A stretch of 64,000 nucleotides of DNA from Clostridium_AW malenominatum (GTDB lineage: Bacteria; Bacillota; Clostridia; Clostridiales; Clostridiaceae), in contig NZ_BAAACF010000001.1 in the NCBI RefSeq assembly GCF_039521365.1, forward strand, positions 496,001 through 560,000, in the 5' to 3' direction. This document shows positions 62,800-64,000 of this stretch, piece after piece. The position numbers and the translations under genes were made by a program. The stretch's first letter is position 1. Every line of letters starts with the position of its first letter. Under the pieces are notes generated by a model. That model made no database searches. It saw only the letters and a list, made by a program, of their open reading frames with translations, and had not been told where the DNA came from.

Positions 62800-63474
62800 G
62801 TGAGGAATATTAAAAGGGTAAGAGCTAAATATATAATTTTTTTTGTAATATCTTTTACGATTATATCCTTTGCAGTTTTTATATATGTTTTTGATAGTAT
62901 AATAACTCCAATTGTATTAAATGTAGCAGACGGAGAAATGAGGGGAAAGGTAATTGACACTATAAATAGTACTACAATTAAAGTATGCTCCGATAATTTT
63001 AAATATGAAGATATAATAAATATAGAAAAAGATAATGAGGGCAATATATCATTAGTGAAAGCAGATACTTTGAAAATGAACAAGGTAGCTTGTGATGTTG
63101 CCATTGAATCACAAAAGGAATTAAGGGAAATAGGAATGATAGGAATAAAAATTCCATCAGGATTTGTATTTAAAAACAATTTACTTTCATATTTTGGACC
63201 GGATTTTACTGTGAAAATGAGACCTATAGGGTATATAGAAACAAAGTATAGTTCAGATTTTGAAAGTGCTGGAATAAATCAAACTAGGCATAAAATATAT
63301 ATAAAGGTTAGGAGCAACTTAAGAATAATGATGCCTGTAAGAAGTAAGGATGTGGAGGTATATAGTGAAATACCTATATCTGAAACTATTATTGTAGGAA
63401 AAGTTCCTCAAACAGCTATAGATTTGGGAATTGATAATGCAGGATTTAGACTAAAAGCAATAGAAGGCGATTAA
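62800..63474 (+). CDS. yunB: Sporulation protein YunB
   Basis: About 222-225 residues. One N-terminal membrane segment (about 11-33), then an extracytoplasmic domain with PIVLNVADGEMR, IKIPSGF, and the C-terminal ISETIIVGKVPQTAI typical of YunB (SigmaE-dependent in B. subtilis). The start is uncertain: the GTG at 62800 overlaps the Shine-Dalgarno AAGAGGAG (62793-62800), and the only better-spaced in-frame codon is ATT at 62809. A GAATATT box (62749) and CATAAATA (62766) resemble SigmaE elements but are spaced too closely. Confidence 0.85.
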   Translation: MRNIKRVRAKYIIFFVISFTIISFAVFIYVFDSIITPIVLNVADGEMRGKVIDTINSTTIKVCSDNFKYEDIINIEKDNEGNISLVKADTLKMNKVACDVAIESQKELREIGMIGIKIPSGFVFKNNLLSYFGPDFTVKMRPIGYIETKYSSDFESAGINQTRHKIYIKVRSNLRIMMPVRSKDVEVYSEIPISETIIVGKVPQTAIDLGIDNAGFRLKAIEGD

Positions 63475-63497
63475 CTTTTAAAGGTTAATTGCCTTCT
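63462..63497. terminator. Bidirectional terminator between yunB and hpt
   Basis: 14-bp stem AGAAGGCGATTAAC/GTTAATTGCCTTCT with one wobble, overlapping the yunB stop codon, between convergent genes. Confidence 0.8.
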
Positions 63498-63506
63498 AAA
63501 TTTTCT

Positions 63507-64000
63507 TTATTTATCTTCCCAGTTAAAAACATAAGGAATATTTCTGTAATAATCTCCATAGTTTAATCCATAGCCAACTACAAAAACATCTGGTATTTCG
63601 AAGCAGCAATAGTCAGGAGAAATAGAGGCAACTCTTCTTTCAGGCTTATCTAAAAGTACACAAGACTTTACAGAAGAAGCTCCTAAGCTTTTAACATGAT
63701 TAATTACATGTTCCATAGTTATACCTGTATCTACAATATCGTCAACCACTAATACATCTAATCCTTCTACATTGTCAGGAATATCATTTACTATATTAAC
63801 TTGGCCGCTAGAGTTTTCTAAGTGACCATAGCTAGAAGTTGTCATAAAACCTATTTGAGTTGGAATAGTTATAGCTCTTACCAAATCCGCAGTAAAAATA
63901 AAGCTTCCTCTTAATAGAGAAAGAACGTATAATTTCTTACCTTTATAATCCTCTGAAATTACTTTACCCATATCTTTGATTCTCGCGTTTATTTCCTCTG
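63507..64000 (-). CDS. hpt: Hypoxanthine phosphoribosyltransferase, N-terminus beyond the window
   Basis: Purine salvage enzyme that makes IMP/GMP from hypoxanthine/guanine and PRPP. The visible part has LLRGSFIFTADLVR, the flexible-loop SSYG segment, the PRPP-binding VLVVDDIVDTGITM and the C-terminal PDVFVVGYGLNYGDYYRNIPYV. An ATG exists at 63971, but the frame stays open to the window end and encodes an EEINARIKD segment that aligns with the normal HPRT N-terminus. The gene therefore continues past base 64000. In many Firmicutes hpt lies by tilS and ftsH. Confidence 0.95.
   Translation of the reverse strand, partial: EEINARIKDMGKVISEDYKGKKLYVLSLLRGSFIFTADLVRAITIPTQIGFMTTSSYGHLENSSGQVNIVNDIPDNVEGLDVLVVDDIVDTGITMEHVINHVKSLGASSVKSCVLLDKPERRVASISPDYCCFEIPDVFVVGYGLNYGDYYRNIPYVFNWEDK

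Overview
The window reads as a chromosomal stretch of a low-G+C, endospore-forming Clostridium (sensu stricto or a close relative). The evidence is the strongly A/T-biased codon use, T-box control of thrS and pheS, a dense set of sporulation genes (an alpha/beta SASP, ytxC, spoIIAA-spoIIAB-sigF, spoVAC-D-E, yunB, a pdaA-like deacetylase), MutS2, KtrAB and clostridial housekeeping order. I see no phage genes, transposase, integrase, CRISPR array or rRNA. The only foreign-looking item is a solitary DNA methyltransferase.

Layout. 1-1066: end of a minus-strand lysine operon (dapA, then partial dapB). 1557-7590: an oppABCDF oligopeptide importer. 7635-8086: three consecutive hairpins, the last burying the ribosome-binding site of a spore protein gene. 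8128-11177: a methyltransferase, redox chaperone hslO, and cobT under a cobalamin riboswitch. 11304-11640: tRNA-Phe, -Gly and -Cys. 11635-24290: a DUF-type protein, ytxC, thrS (T-box), infC-rpmI-rplT (attenuator leader and an ATT start), ktrB-ktrA, an rRNA methylase, pheS-pheT (T-box) and zapA. 24387-34307: a glycosyltransferase, a U32 peptidase of RlhA type, mutS2, a TudS/DUF523 protein, a hypothetical, minus-strand speA and a TPR protein.

34377-53684 is a surface-polysaccharide locus of about 19 kb: galU, a membrane sugar 4,6-dehydratase, a WbpA/WbpB/WbpD-like set, five glycosyltransferases, two MurJ-type flippases, two O-antigen-ligase/polymerase-type proteins, a priming phosphoglycosyl transferase, a TagA/CpsF transferase and an unexpected solute-binding protein. 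It probably makes an undecaprenyl-linked glycan or anionic wall polymer containing acetamido-uronic sugars. The aminotransferase expected for that route is not here.

53736-63474 is largely sporulation and cell wall: pdaA (minus), a CamA-type orphan adenine methyltransferase, the spoIIA operon behind a good SigmaH-type promoter, spoVAC-D-E, a class A penicillin-binding protein (minus) and yunB. The window ends inside hpt (minus).

The most interesting signals are: the CamA-like methyltransferase directly upstream of the SigmaF operon; the 16-bp hairpin burying the SASP Shine-Dalgarno; the ATT start of infC and a possible second ATT start at yunB; and the incomplete acetamido-uronate pathway with an orphan binding protein inside the glycan locus. 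All calls come from reading the sequence. No database search or folding program was run.
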